From a virus: DNA of 35,839 nucleotides. Position 1 is the first letter of the stretch. Each line of letters begins with the position of its first letter. Positions 13,830-22,454 of the stretch are shown piece by piece. Below the pieces are notes generated by a model. The model made no database searches, was not told the DNA's origin, and was given only the letters and a program-made list of their open reading frames with translations. The stretch spans positions 1 through 35,839 of IMG/VR virus record IMGVR_UViG_3300044679_000059. One strand, given 5' to 3'. Made by a program: the position numbers and the translations under genes.

Positions 13830-14552
13830 ATGGATAATGAAACAATTGATTTGGCACAGGTAGAAGCAGATGCAATGCCCGAACCAGAGAAAATGATACC
13901 TGCTTCTAAAGTTACTGAAATGATTCGAAGTGAACGTTTTAAAGCTTTAGAAAAGGGAAGAAGGGAAGCAGCTTTTTTGACACAGCAGCAACAACAGTCG
14001 TCAGCGCCACCAGCAGAACAAGCTTCTTCAAATGGTGCCAATATGTCACCGGATGATGTGCGTGGCCTGTTTGCTGAAGAAACTAGGCGCATGCAAGAAC
14101 ATCTTTACCAACAACAGCAAGAGCTTGCTCAGCAACAAAAAATGCAACAAATTGTTAAAGAATTTGAGAGCAAATTAGAGACGGGTAAAGAAAAATATGC
14201 AGATTTTGATGAAATAGTAAATAAAAAGGCATTGCCAAGCATTGCATATATGGCTCAACTGGCGAATGAAGTTGATAATACAGCCGATGTTATGTATGAA
14301 GTGATGAAAAATCCTTCAAAAATAACCTCTATTCTCGGACTTGTAGATCCTAAACTTCCGCATGAAGAGCAATTTTTAGCACATAGGGCAATGAAAAATT
14401 TATCTGAATCTATTAAATCAAATGAAAAAGCGCTAGGTCAACGAGCACCTTCTCAACCATTATCACATTTAAAACCTTCTAATGTATCGAGTGATAATGG
14501 ATCGCCGTCCTCGGTCAGTGACTTTAGAAGAATGTCTTGGTTACGTGGATAA
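13830..14552 (+). CDS. Scaffolding protein
   Basis: A 240-aa acidic-then-basic helical protein directly before the coat gene, the standard place for a scaffold. Long helices with poly-Gln runs (about 50-110), a Pro/Ser-rich linker and a short basic C-terminus (RRMSWLRG) match scaffold design, where the basic tail binds coat protein. It would direct procapsid assembly and leave before maturation. AGAGG lies upstream of ATG 13830. Confidence 0.78.
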   Translation: MDNETIDLAQVEADAMPEPEKMIPASKVTEMIRSERFKALEKGRREAAFLTQQQQQSSAPPAEQASSNGANMSPDDVRGLFAEETRRMQEHLYQQQQELAQQQKMQQIVKEFESKLETGKEKYADFDEIVNKKALPSIAYMAQLANEVDNTADVMYEVMKNPSKITSILGLVDPKLPHEEQFLAHRAMKNLSESIKSNEKALGQRAPSQPLSHLKPSNVSSDNGSPSSVSDFRRMSWLRG

Positions 14553-14603
14553 GTAACTAATAATAGGCATAAAGTAACACCTACCCAGCTCAATTCATTA
14601 TCA

Positions 14604-14624
14604 CTCTAGATTTCAACACTAGAG
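14604..14624 (+). promoter_or_regulatory. Hairpin overlapping the coat gene ribosome binding site
   Basis: CTCTAG (14604-14609) pairs with CTAGAG (14619-14624). The downstream arm overlaps the AGAGGT ribosome binding site of the coat gene, so the stem could limit initiation. Confidence 0.4.
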
Positions 14625-14631
14625 GTGCATA

Positions 14632-16128
14632 ATGGCAAGTTTCCCAAACAATATTTTACAACAAGTTCAAACTTATCAAATGGCAGGCTTAGCGTTCCTT
14701 GAGAATTCTAGCTGCATGGTTTACACATCGAATAATAAATTTCGCAACTTTGACCAAATGATTGCGAACTTAGGTTAACTAATGGCCTCGCCTGTCAGTA
14801 ATGATAGGTTGTTACTGGGTGAATTCAGGGAACATCTTTAAAAGACAATCCTGAACCAAGCCGCAAAAAAGCGGAAGGTGCAACGACTATCCCGTAAGGG
14901 AGTACACTCAAGTGAGTGGAAGCGCCCAGCCCCTGCAAAGGGTGAAGATATAGTCTAATCTGCCAAGTGATTGGTAGCTGCCGAAAGGCGGGTTAAGTCT
15001 AACGAACTTAATCGAATATGAATGGATACAGTTACTTTTGACTTACCACCACGTTTCACAACAGGTAATAGCCTTGTTGTTACTTTCCAATCCGCACAAC
15101 AACGGGTTGCTAATTTGACGGTTCAAGGGCAAGCCAATACTTCCTTTACTTTCACCAACCAACAATTCATTTTTAATGTACGTGAGTACATGGACAGGTT
15201 TGGTGAAGCAGCTATTAAACAGTTAGGCTCTGTTATTGAAAGGGATGTTTCAAAAGTGGCCGAGACTAGCACCTTCCGTTATTTCGGTACTCCTTCGGCT
15301 CCAATTACTACATTCGGCCAAATGGCGCAAATGATTGCAAACTATAAAAGCTTTGGTGTGGCAGACAATAAAATAAAAGTCTATTTACCGATGACTGCCG
15401 TCCCTCAAATTGTTAACAGTGGTTTAAATCAGTTCGTCGTAGACCGTAACGAAGAGATGGCTTTTAGTTGGATGTTGGGTAAATGGCAAGGTGTTGACTA
15501 TTATCAATCTAACTTATTGCCTACGCACATATCTGGCGATACCGGAAATCTGCAACAAACCCTGACAGTTATCAGTACTAATGACCCCACAGGCCAAAAC
15601 ATTACACAGATTACCTTTAGCGGCGCGTCAGCAAGTGATGTTAATGCGGTGAAAGCTGGTGATTTGTTTACTTTTCAAGATGGGGTTACGGGCCAACCTA
15701 ACATGCGGTTCTTAACTTTCATTGGTTTTAACTTAACACCTTTGCAAGTTCAATTTGCGGCTGCTGCTGATGCGGCTTCTGACGGTAGTGGCAATGTCAC
15801 GATTACCTTGTTGCAGCCTTTAGTATCTGCGGCAGGTCAAAATCAGAATATTAATAATAACGTAGCTGCTGGCATGCAAGTTCTTGGTATACAAAATCAT
15901 GCTTGCGGCTTAGTCGTTGGCGGTGATGCGCTGTTCTTGGGAATGCCACGTTTACCAGACCAAACACCGTTCCCAACATCCAACCATGTTGATGAAGAGA
16001 CAGGTGTTTCTATTCGCCAATACTTCGGAACCTTATTTGGTCAAAACCAACAAGGGATGGTATATGACGCTATTTGGGGCAAAACATTAGTGCCTGAATA
16101 TGCAATGCGTTTGATTTTCCCAGCTTAA
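14632..16128 (+). CDS. Major capsid protein (P22 gp5-type), interrupted by a group I intron
   Basis: Exon 1 is 14632-14775 (48 codons, MASFPNNILQQ... IANLG) and exon 2 is 15025-16128 (367 codons, DTVTFDLPPRF...). Joining them gives 415 aa, close to P22 coat (430 aa), and restores the ANLG-DTVTFDLPPRF junction that is continuous in related phage coats. Exon 2 carries TNQQFIFNVREY and the long internal insertion domain, and ends MRLIFPA. The raw sequence has a TAA directly after codon 48, and the ATG at 15022 has no ribosome binding site, so exon 2 is not a separate gene. AGAGGTG precedes ATG 14632. The coat forms the icosahedral shell with the upstream scaffold. Confidence 0.93.
14776..15024 (+). 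ncRNA. Group I intron in the capsid gene, 249 nt
   Basis: Conserved group I core elements are visible in order. P1 forms between exon AGGT and intron GCCT, with the required U-G at the splice site. The P4/J4-5 segment AATCCTGAACCAAGCCGC is at 14847-14864, with the CCGC/GCGG stem (P5). GGAAGGTGCA is at 14873-14882. P7 is GACTA (14885-14889) with TAGTC (14951-14955, in AAGATATAGTC). Helices CCC-GTAA-GGG (14891-14900), CACTC/GAGTG (14905-14909, 14914-14918) and a P9-type GCC-GAAA-GGC (14980-14989) follow. The last base is G (15024). No homing endonuclease is encoded, so it is a small, immobile or trans-mobilised, probably self-splicing intron. Confidence 0.95.
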
Positions 16129-16149
16129 TCAACAAGAGGAAATTACATT

Positions 16150-16950
16150 ATGAGTATTCCTATATTTCCAACTACATATGATCCCATTATCAATAATGCG
16201 TTTTTTCTCTATGCATATGGGATGAATATAACTCCCGTTATATCAACTTTGACGGCATCTATCTCTGATGGATTAATGCGTGATAGCACTAATACCGATG
16301 ATATTGCTGTAAACACTAATGGCGCAGGCACTATTTTAAATCTGGGTATTAATGGATTGAATGGATTGGATACTGGGACAGCAACTGCTAATACGTTTTA
16401 TCAAGTATTTGCTATCGCAGATCCAACTGGCTACCAACCATCAGGTTTCATTGCCAGTGTTAATGCCGCCCCACTTTTACCCTTTCAATATGGGTTATAT
16501 AGACGCATTGGTTGGTTGTTATTAAATGCAACTCCAACCATTGAGTATTTCTATCAAGTAGGATTGGATAATACTCGATTTTATCAATATACCCCGGTTG
16601 CTACTAGTTCCGGGATAACCCCTGCTGATACAGCATTTCATGTAGTGGATATTAATTATTTTTGTCCTCCACAAGTATGCAAAACATTTATCAATGTGAG
16701 TTGTACTAGCACCGTAGCAAGTGATGTTGCGCTTTCTCTACAAAGTGGAAATTCAACTAATACAAATGGCTCTTTAGCACCCGTTATTATGAACATCAAC
16801 AATATAAGTGGAAGCACGGATTTTTATTTTCCGCCTGCTGTGCTGATTTGTGGTGTTGTCTCCTCAAATGCAGCTATTCAATATGCAGTAAATGCTTTTT
16901 CAGGCCTAACATTGCATTTTCAAGGCTCAGCTTTTGAAGATTATATTTAA
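16150..16950 (+). CDS. Capsid-associated or decoration-like protein A, 266 aa
   Basis: Not assigned to a known family. It aligns over much of its length with the next gene: P-T-T-Y/F-DPI at the N-terminus, D-G-L-x-RDSTNTDDI (about 40-50), ILNLGINGLNGLD, TGYQPSGFI and LYRRIGW. The last 100 residues are beta-rich and differ between the two. Position after the coat gene and before the gp4 gene suggests a head decoration, head fibre or minor capsid protein. AAGAGGAA precedes ATG 16150. Confidence 0.75.
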   Translation: MSIPIFPTTYDPIINNAFFLYAYGMNITPVISTLTASISDGLMRDSTNTDDIAVNTNGAGTILNLGINGLNGLDTGTATANTFYQVFAIADPTGYQPSGFIASVNAAPLLPFQYGLYRRIGWLLLNATPTIEYFYQVGLDNTRFYQYTPVATSSGITPADTAFHVVDINYFCPPQVCKTFINVSCTSTVASDVALSLQSGNSTNTNGSLAPVIMNINNISGSTDFYFPPAVLICGVVSSNAAIQYAVNAFSGLTLHFQGSAFEDYI

Positions 16951-16983
16951 TTTCAAAGAAGAGAGAGAAAGAGGAATATTATT

Positions 16984-17799
16984 ATGACAGTAGGTCCAGT
17001 GTTTCCAACTACATTCGATCCCATCGTAAACGGAGCGAATTTATACATTAATGGAATGAGTTTAGGTGTTACAGATTTTGTAAATACGCTTGATATTTTC
17101 GATGGTTTATGCAGAGACAGTACCAATACCGATGATATTGTCGTAAGCACAACTGAGGGCTTTACTATTTTAAATTTGGGTATCAATGGAGCCAATGGAT
17201 TAGATAGCGGCACATTTAATACTGGATTTTATACTATTTTTGCCATTGGAGATGCTACTGGTTATCAACCATCTGCATACATTGGGAGTCTGAATTTGGA
17301 TACACCAGTGATGCCCTATGGCTACGATCTCTATAGAAGAATTGGTTATATCAAAGCAGAAGCCGGAAATATTACTCCTTTTAGCCAGTATGGGAATTCA
17401 AACGACCGTATTTATAATTATGTAACTGCAATTCAAGTTCTTACAAACGGAGCAGCTACTACTTGGACGGACGTCGATTTATCAGCAGCTATTCCAAATG
17501 TAAATAATAGTACAACGCCAATTAATCCTGACATCCCTGTTTTCATGTACTTGCAAGGAACCCCTAGCTCTGTGGGTGATTTGATGTCAGTAAGACCACC
17601 CAGTAGTTCTTCTTTTACTGGATTAATCCCCATAACTTATCAAGCACCTATAGCAGGCGTTAATATTTCTATGACGTCAGAGATGTTAATAGGAAGTGCA
17701 ATATTTAGCGGAGTTACGAAACCAGCAGTTCAATATTACGGTAGTTCATCATCCGATTTATGGAATATATTCATAATAGGATATAGAGACTCTTTGTAA
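16984..17799 (+). CDS. Capsid-associated or decoration-like protein B, 271 aa
   Basis: Tandem paralogue of the previous gene, with the same RDSTNTDDI, ILNLGINGANGLD, TGYQPSAYIG and LYRRIGYI segments and a different C-terminal domain. Two copies with divergent ends would allow surface variation. It overlaps the gp4 gene start by one base (TAATGG). Function inferred from position only. Confidence 0.75.
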   Translation: MTVGPVFPTTFDPIVNGANLYINGMSLGVTDFVNTLDIFDGLCRDSTNTDDIVVSTTEGFTILNLGINGANGLDSGTFNTGFYTIFAIGDATGYQPSAYIGSLNLDTPVMPYGYDLYRRIGYIKAEAGNITPFSQYGNSNDRIYNYVTAIQVLTNGAATTWTDVDLSAAIPNVNNSTTPINPDIPVFMYLQGTPSSVGDLMSVRPPSSSSFTGLIPITYQAPIAGVNISMTSEMLIGSAIFSGVTKPAVQYYGSSSSDLWNIFIIGYRDSL

Positions 17800-18506
17800 T
17801 GGCCTACACCGTAACGCATTTAATTACGCAGGCTTATTATCTCTCGGGGATAGTAGCACGTGAGCTTCAAGAAGCGACAGGCAAGCAATTGTCTGATGGC
17901 CTTGAACTTTTAAATGCGTTATTGGCTGTTAAATCTATCGATGGCAGCAAGATAAATTATTACACAAAATATAATTTTAATGCTGTAGTGGGACAAGAAA
18001 TTTACTTTATCCCCAATTTGATTGACTTAGAAACGTTTACTTTCTTTCTAAATAGCATCCGTTATTCGATGGTGAAAGAGTATCGTAAAGTCTATTTGGG
18101 TTCACCACGCGCTAATAATATAACTTCATTGCCTTTCAATTGGCATCATGAACGGGTCCTTAATGGCAGCAATCTATACGTCTATTTTTTCCCTGACCAG
18201 CAATATCCGATGGAAATCTACGGGAAGTTCTCTTTAACGCAAGTAGCCCTCAATCAAGATTTGCTATTAATTCTGGATAATTTCTACATTGAATATCTGC
18301 GCTATGAATTGGCAAATTATATTTGCGGTCTTTATAACATTCAATTCAGTGCTCAAAATGCTGCCATCCTTGGTGCCTATGAGAATCAGATGAAAGATAT
18401 TGACCCTATCGATTTCTCTCAAATTAAGATGAGTTATTTACGCAAGAAAGCAGGCTTCTCATATGCTGACGTCAACCTCGGGAGGGGTTGGCGCCCAGGT
18501 GCTTGA
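17799..18506 (+). CDS. Head-tail adaptor, P22 gp4-type tail accessory factor
   Basis: A 235-aa relative of P22 gp4, which binds the portal ring and seals DNA after packaging. Family features are the N-terminal helices (VTHLITQAYYLSGIVARE, QLSDGLELLNALLAVKS), the FIPNLIDLETFTF segment, the PRANN... LPFNWH segment and the helical C-terminus. In P22 gp4 also has cell-wall hydrolase activity; I cannot judge it here. It lies between the head genes and gp10, in the P22 order. Confidence 0.85.
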   Translation: MAYTVTHLITQAYYLSGIVARELQEATGKQLSDGLELLNALLAVKSIDGSKINYYTKYNFNAVVGQEIYFIPNLIDLETFTFFLNSIRYSMVKEYRKVYLGSPRANNITSLPFNWHHERVLNGSNLYVYFFPDQQYPMEIYGKFSLTQVALNQDLLLILDNFYIEYLRYELANYICGLYNIQFSAQNAAILGAYENQMKDIDPIDFSQIKMSYLRKKAGFSYADVNLGRGWRPGA

Positions 18507-18524
18507 TTTATATGGATTTTTTAA

Positions 18525-20153
18525 TTGAAACAAAATACACAGAATCAACAAATTATTCCCGTTGAAATGGCTGGTTCTACCAAGTTTGGACGCTATCCAA
18601 AAATCTCCCTTGAACAAACTTTTAACATGATGATATCCGATGATTTTCTAGTTCCCTACGCAGGCTATAAAAAACAAATCACAACTAACGGTCAAGTAGG
18701 ACGGCGTATTTATAGCAGCTATCGGTTGGGAAAAATGATAGCAGTCATAGATAATAATGTTTATGTAGTGGATTCCAACCTTTCTTTTGCTCTTATTGGG
18801 CAGCTCAACACCTTTGTTGGGGACGTCTTTATCGATGAGAATGTAAGTTACCAAATTGGTATTTGCGATAAAAAAGATATTTGGATTTATAACTGGGCAA
18901 ATGATACGTTCCTGCAAGCAACGCTGGATTTTCAGCCAGGGTACATTACTTATCAAGATACGCGCTTCGCCGCGCCCAATATTCAAACGGCAAATAATCC
19001 TGGACTTTGGCGCTTATCGGCAAATAGTAACGGATTAAGTTGGCCCGATGATGCTCAGCATGTAGGTGCCTTACAAAGCAAAGCTGATTATGCGGTAGCC
19101 ACTTTACGCTTTCCGGGACTAGGGAATTGCCTATTAGTATTTGGTAATACCGTTACGGAAGTCTGGCAAGATGTAGGCGCACAACTTTTCCCTTATCAAA
19201 AAAATACCAGCTTTAATATTGACTATGGTTGCGGTAACCCTGCAACGATTGCCGCTAATAAAAATATGGTTTGCTGGTTGGGATTTAACCAACAATCCGG
19301 TCTCGCTATTCTTTTTACCGACGGTCAAAATGTACAAAAAATATCTACTGACGGTATTGATTTTAAGTTGGGTCAAGTCAAAAACCCTCAGAACTCATTT
19401 GGATTCTTATTTGAGCAATATGGACATATTTTTTATCAATTAACATTTGCAGACCCTGCGGATAATTTTACTTATACCTATGATTTTAATCTGCAAAAAT
19501 TTTATACGCTGACTGATGAAAATATGGATCATCATATTGCCAGAAATATAGCTTTTTTTAATAGTACTTATTATTTTGTTTCTACTAGGGACGGTAATAT
19601 TTATGAACTTAATAATGAATTTAATAGCTATGACTACGGGGGAGGAGATAACCATATCTTTGAAATCCCTCGCATTCGCGTTACATCTTCCTTTCGTTTT
19701 ACCGATGCTTCTTATTTTGTTATTAACAATATTACTTTCCCGATAGAAATGGGCGTAGATGCAGATTATAAAACCGACCAACCGTTTATTTTAGTTACCG
19801 AGGGCGGCAATTATCTGGTCACAGAAAACACTGAAAATCCTCAATCACCACCCGATATCACCCTTGATGATTATAGGGATGTAGTCCTTGGCCAAAGTCA
19901 AGGTCAATACTTTTTGGTTAACAACCCTGGAAGTCAATACGATTATGTTCCTCGCGTAGATTTGTCTATTAGCACGGATGGAGGCCAAGCATTCGGCAGC
20001 ATCGTAGCCAATAAATTAAACCCCGTTGGATATAGCAAAAATAGATTTGTATGGTGGCGTTGCGGCGTAGCGAATGAAGTGATCTTAATGTTTCGTTTTG
20101 TTGGTTTTGGCCGCTGGGTTTGTACCAATGGCGAGATGGTAATTTATAGATAA
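18525..20153 (+). CDS. Packaged DNA stabilisation protein, P22 gp10-type
   Basis: A 542-aa beta-propeller-like tail protein that binds gp4 and closes the channel (P22 gp10 is 472 aa). The N-terminal IIPVEMAGSTKFGRYPKIS region and the repeated VYVVD/WIYNW/IYELN blades fit the family. TTG 18525 is the only upstream start, since an in-frame TAA immediately precedes it and the next Met is at 18567. Near residue 425 it contains LVTEGGNYLVTEN, a motif also found in the small tail protein at 26927. Extra C-terminal length may form an added domain. Confidence 0.85.
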   Translation: MKQNTQNQQIIPVEMAGSTKFGRYPKISLEQTFNMMISDDFLVPYAGYKKQITTNGQVGRRIYSSYRLGKMIAVIDNNVYVVDSNLSFALIGQLNTFVGDVFIDENVSYQIGICDKKDIWIYNWANDTFLQATLDFQPGYITYQDTRFAAPNIQTANNPGLWRLSANSNGLSWPDDAQHVGALQSKADYAVATLRFPGLGNCLLVFGNTVTEVWQDVGAQLFPYQKNTSFNIDYGCGNPATIAANKNMVCWLGFNQQSGLAILFTDGQNVQKISTDGIDFKLGQVKNPQNSFGFLFEQYGHIFYQLTFADPADNFTYTYDFNLQKFYTLTDENMDHHIARNIAFFNSTYYFVSTRDGNIYELNNEFNSYDYGGGDNHIFEIPRIRVTSSFRFTDASYFVINNITFPIEMGVDADYKTDQPFILVTEGGNYLVTENTENPQSPPDITLDDYRDVVLGQSQGQYFLVNNPGSQYDYVPRVDLSISTDGGQAFGSIVANKLNPVGYSKNRFVWWRCGVANEVILMFRFVGFGRWVCTNGEMVIYR

Positions 20154-20223
20154 TGTATAACATAGTAATTTATAAATAATACGTGTAAAATGTTCCACAT
20201 AGAACAAGTATGAGTCATAAAGA

Positions 20224-20484
20224 ATGAATGTACCTAATTTTATATATGAACGTGTCGTAGATGATAAAGGTTTTTTAACAGCAGCATGGCAAAAGTTTTT
20301 TAATCAATTGATTAACGAGATGAATCAGAATTTGGGGGAAGAGGGGCTTGTGATGCCATCTCAGCCCACTACTAATATTGCGCTATTAACGAATGCGTTA
20401 AATGGCGCAATGGTTTATGACGCAACGATTAATCAACCGAAAATTAATGTAAATGGAACTTTTAAGACAATTGTAACGGTCTAA
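20224..20484 (+). CDS. Small tail protein, 86 aa
   Basis: A short protein in the slot that P22 uses for its tail needle (gp26/gp14 region). The sequence (PNFIYERVVDDKGFLTAAWQKFF, then QPTTNIALLTNALNG... YDATINQPKI) resembles phage small tail/fibre proteins, with no long coiled coil, so it is not a P22-like needle. Only a weak ribosome binding site. The preceding gap 20154-20223 contains just a small dyad (TGTTC/GAACA). Confidence 0.65.
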   Translation: MNVPNFIYERVVDDKGFLTAAWQKFFNQLINEMNQNLGEEGLVMPSQPTTNIALLTNALNGAMVYDATINQPKINVNGTFKTIVTV

Positions 20485-20522
20485 GGGGAGTAGATCGTAA
20501 TAAGCTTAAGGATAAGAGCGAT

Positions 20523-21245
20523 ATGGGTTTTTTTAGTGATGCCTTTGGTAGTGGTGGGTCTGATCCAGCTAAAGCGGCTGATAAATATTTAAGTCAAATA
20601 CCGGGAACTATTACCCCTTACTATCAGCCTTATACCCAAGCAGGTGGGCAAGCGTTAGGTCAATATGGTGCCGAATCTAATGCCCTTGCGGGTATGCGTC
20701 CTGATTTAATGCAAGCTCTTACTCAACTCTTGCAAAATCCCGGGAACGTCTATAACCAATTAGGTCAAGGTTACCAACAATCTCCCGGCTATGAATTCAA
20801 TAAAAATCAAAATATGCAAGCTATTACCAATGCTGCGGCTGCTGGTGGTATGGCCGGAACTCCTCAGCATCAAATGCAAGCAGGGGCTATGGCAAGCGAT
20901 TTAGCCAATCAAGATTTCAATCAATATCTTGAGCATGTGATGGGCTTGATGACGAGGGGTCTAAGTGGTGGTATGGGGATGTACGAACAAGGGTTTGGTG
21001 GTCTTCATAATCTAACAAATATTGGCTATCAATCTTCCAATGACTTAGCTAGTAGTCTGGCATCTAACTTGGTTAATCAAGCTAATAATGCCTATGCTGG
21101 CGCTGCTAATAAAAATCAAAGAAGAGGGGGCGCATTAGGTGCAGGGTTAGGCTTTCTTGGTTCCTTAGCAGGAGGCGCTATTGGTGGCCCTACAGGTGCT
21201 TATATAGGCGGTATGGGCGGCTCTGCACTCGGGAGAGCCTTTTAA
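20523..21245 (+). CDS. DNA ejection protein, gp7-like
   Basis: A 240-aa protein rich in Gly, Gln, Ala and Asn, first of three genes in the gp7-gp20-gp16 positions of P22. The C-terminus (GGALGAGLGFLGSLAGGAIGGP... GGSALGRAF) is a glycine-zipper hydrophobic tail of the kind seen in ejected proteins that enter the host membrane to help DNA transfer. GATAAGAGCG precedes ATG 20523; the next gene begins directly after the stop. Confidence 0.78.
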   Translation: MGFFSDAFGSGGSDPAKAADKYLSQIPGTITPYYQPYTQAGGQALGQYGAESNALAGMRPDLMQALTQLLQNPGNVYNQLGQGYQQSPGYEFNKNQNMQAITNAAAAGGMAGTPQHQMQAGAMASDLANQDFNQYLEHVMGLMTRGLSGGMGMYEQGFGGLHNLTNIGYQSSNDLASSLASNLVNQANNAYAGAANKNQRRGGALGAGLGFLGSLAGGAIGGPTGAYIGGMGGSALGRAF

Positions 21246-22454
21246 ATGACAGTCCCACAAGGTAATTTCCCAATCTTAAACTTCGAGCAGAATAATCCTT
21301 TGCTGACTGGTATTCAAAAAGGTTTAAGCATGGGATATGGGGCGCGTGGTTCCGAAAACCAATTACGAACTGATGCTTTTAAACGTGCGTTGCTAGAAAA
21401 ATATGGCGTGCAAGAAGCAGAGCAGGGCATCGAAAAAGATAGATTGGCTAATGCTTTATCACAGATAGAACTTCAGTATGCACCACAAACAGCAGAAACA
21501 GCGCTTGCTTATAAACAAGGACAGATTCCTTTGATGAATGAGCAGGCTCAAACTTTAGCATTTAAACGCAACAATCCTTTGGTGGGAACCGGTGGCGCAG
21601 CAGGACAAATAGGGGCATTGGACTTTTTACAACATCAAGGCAATCCTCATGCAGCAACTTTAGAAAGAGCTTTATCGAATGAGCAGCAACGTAAAGATGC
21701 ATTGATGGAACGCTTAAATGTTCTCAATAAATCTCAAGATTTTAAAAGTCTCCCTATGGATGCAAAAAGTTTTCAAATTGGACTCGCACGAAGTATGGGA
21801 TATACCCCTGATGAAGCAGCTCATGCATTTAATCAGGGTTTAAGCATAAATGATTTAGGCGAAGCAAAAGGTTATACCCAAGAAGAAGTTCGCAATCTCA
21901 TTCCATCCATGGTAGCAACTAAAGCAACGTTAAATAGACAGCAATTAGCTAATACTGCATTAGCTGGGTTAAATGCTATTGAGCCTATTATGACACAAGC
22001 ATTAGCACCTTATTCTCAAAAAATTATAGGGATGTCGCCTAAATTGGCGTGGGAAGGTTTAAGGGGTGTTAATGAAGATTCACAAGCTAAAGCATTAGCC
22101 GCGAATGCACTGGCCCCTGAATTAGCTGCTCTTAGAATTAAAGCACAAGGGGGCACAATTGGTATTACGGCTATTCAGGAAGTGCGCGATGCTTCTTTGC
22201 AAAGACTCCATCAATTTGAAGGAATTGTTACCCCAACTGTCTATAGAAAAATGAATGAGCATCTTGGAAGTTGGATTAACAAAATGAATGCGGCTGAGAA
22301 CAAAGCGGTATTGGGATTGCAAAATAATAATCAACCCCAACAACGTTCCCATAATTATAATCAAGAAGATATAGCTTATACCGCAGAAAAATATGGGATG
22401 ACTGAAGAAGAAGTATTGAATAAATTATTAGGAGAAGAAGAAAGTGCCTATTGA
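21246..22454 (+). CDS. DNA ejection protein, gp20-like
   Basis: A 402-aa protein, largely helical and Gln/Ala-rich, in the P22 gp20 position between two other ejection-type proteins. It would be packaged in the head and injected ahead of the DNA. Motif evidence is weak; the call rests on gene order and composition. Start adjoins the upstream stop. Confidence 0.72.
   Translation: MTVPQGNFPILNFEQNNPLLTGIQKGLSMGYGARGSENQLRTDAFKRALLEKYGVQEAEQGIEKDRLANALSQIELQYAPQTAETALAYKQGQIPLMNEQAQTLAFKRNNPLVGTGGAAGQIGALDFLQHQGNPHAATLERALSNEQQRKDALMERLNVLNKSQDFKSLPMDAKSFQIGLARSMGYTPDEAAHAFNQGLSINDLGEAKGYTQEEVRNLIPSMVATKATLNRQQLANTALAGLNAIEPIMTQALAPYSQKIIGMSPKLAWEGLRGVNEDSQAKALAANALAPELAALRIKAQGGTIGITAIQEVRDASLQRLHQFEGIVTPTVYRKMNEHLGSWINKMNAAENKAVLGLQNNNQPQQRSHNYNQEDIAYTAEKYGMTEEEVLNKLLGEEESAY

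Noticed and set aside
15022-15027. ATG 15022 as start of a separate 368-aa coat gene
   Set aside because: It has no ribosome binding site and lies at the 3' end of the group I intron; the joined frame with exon 1 gives a normal coat protein.
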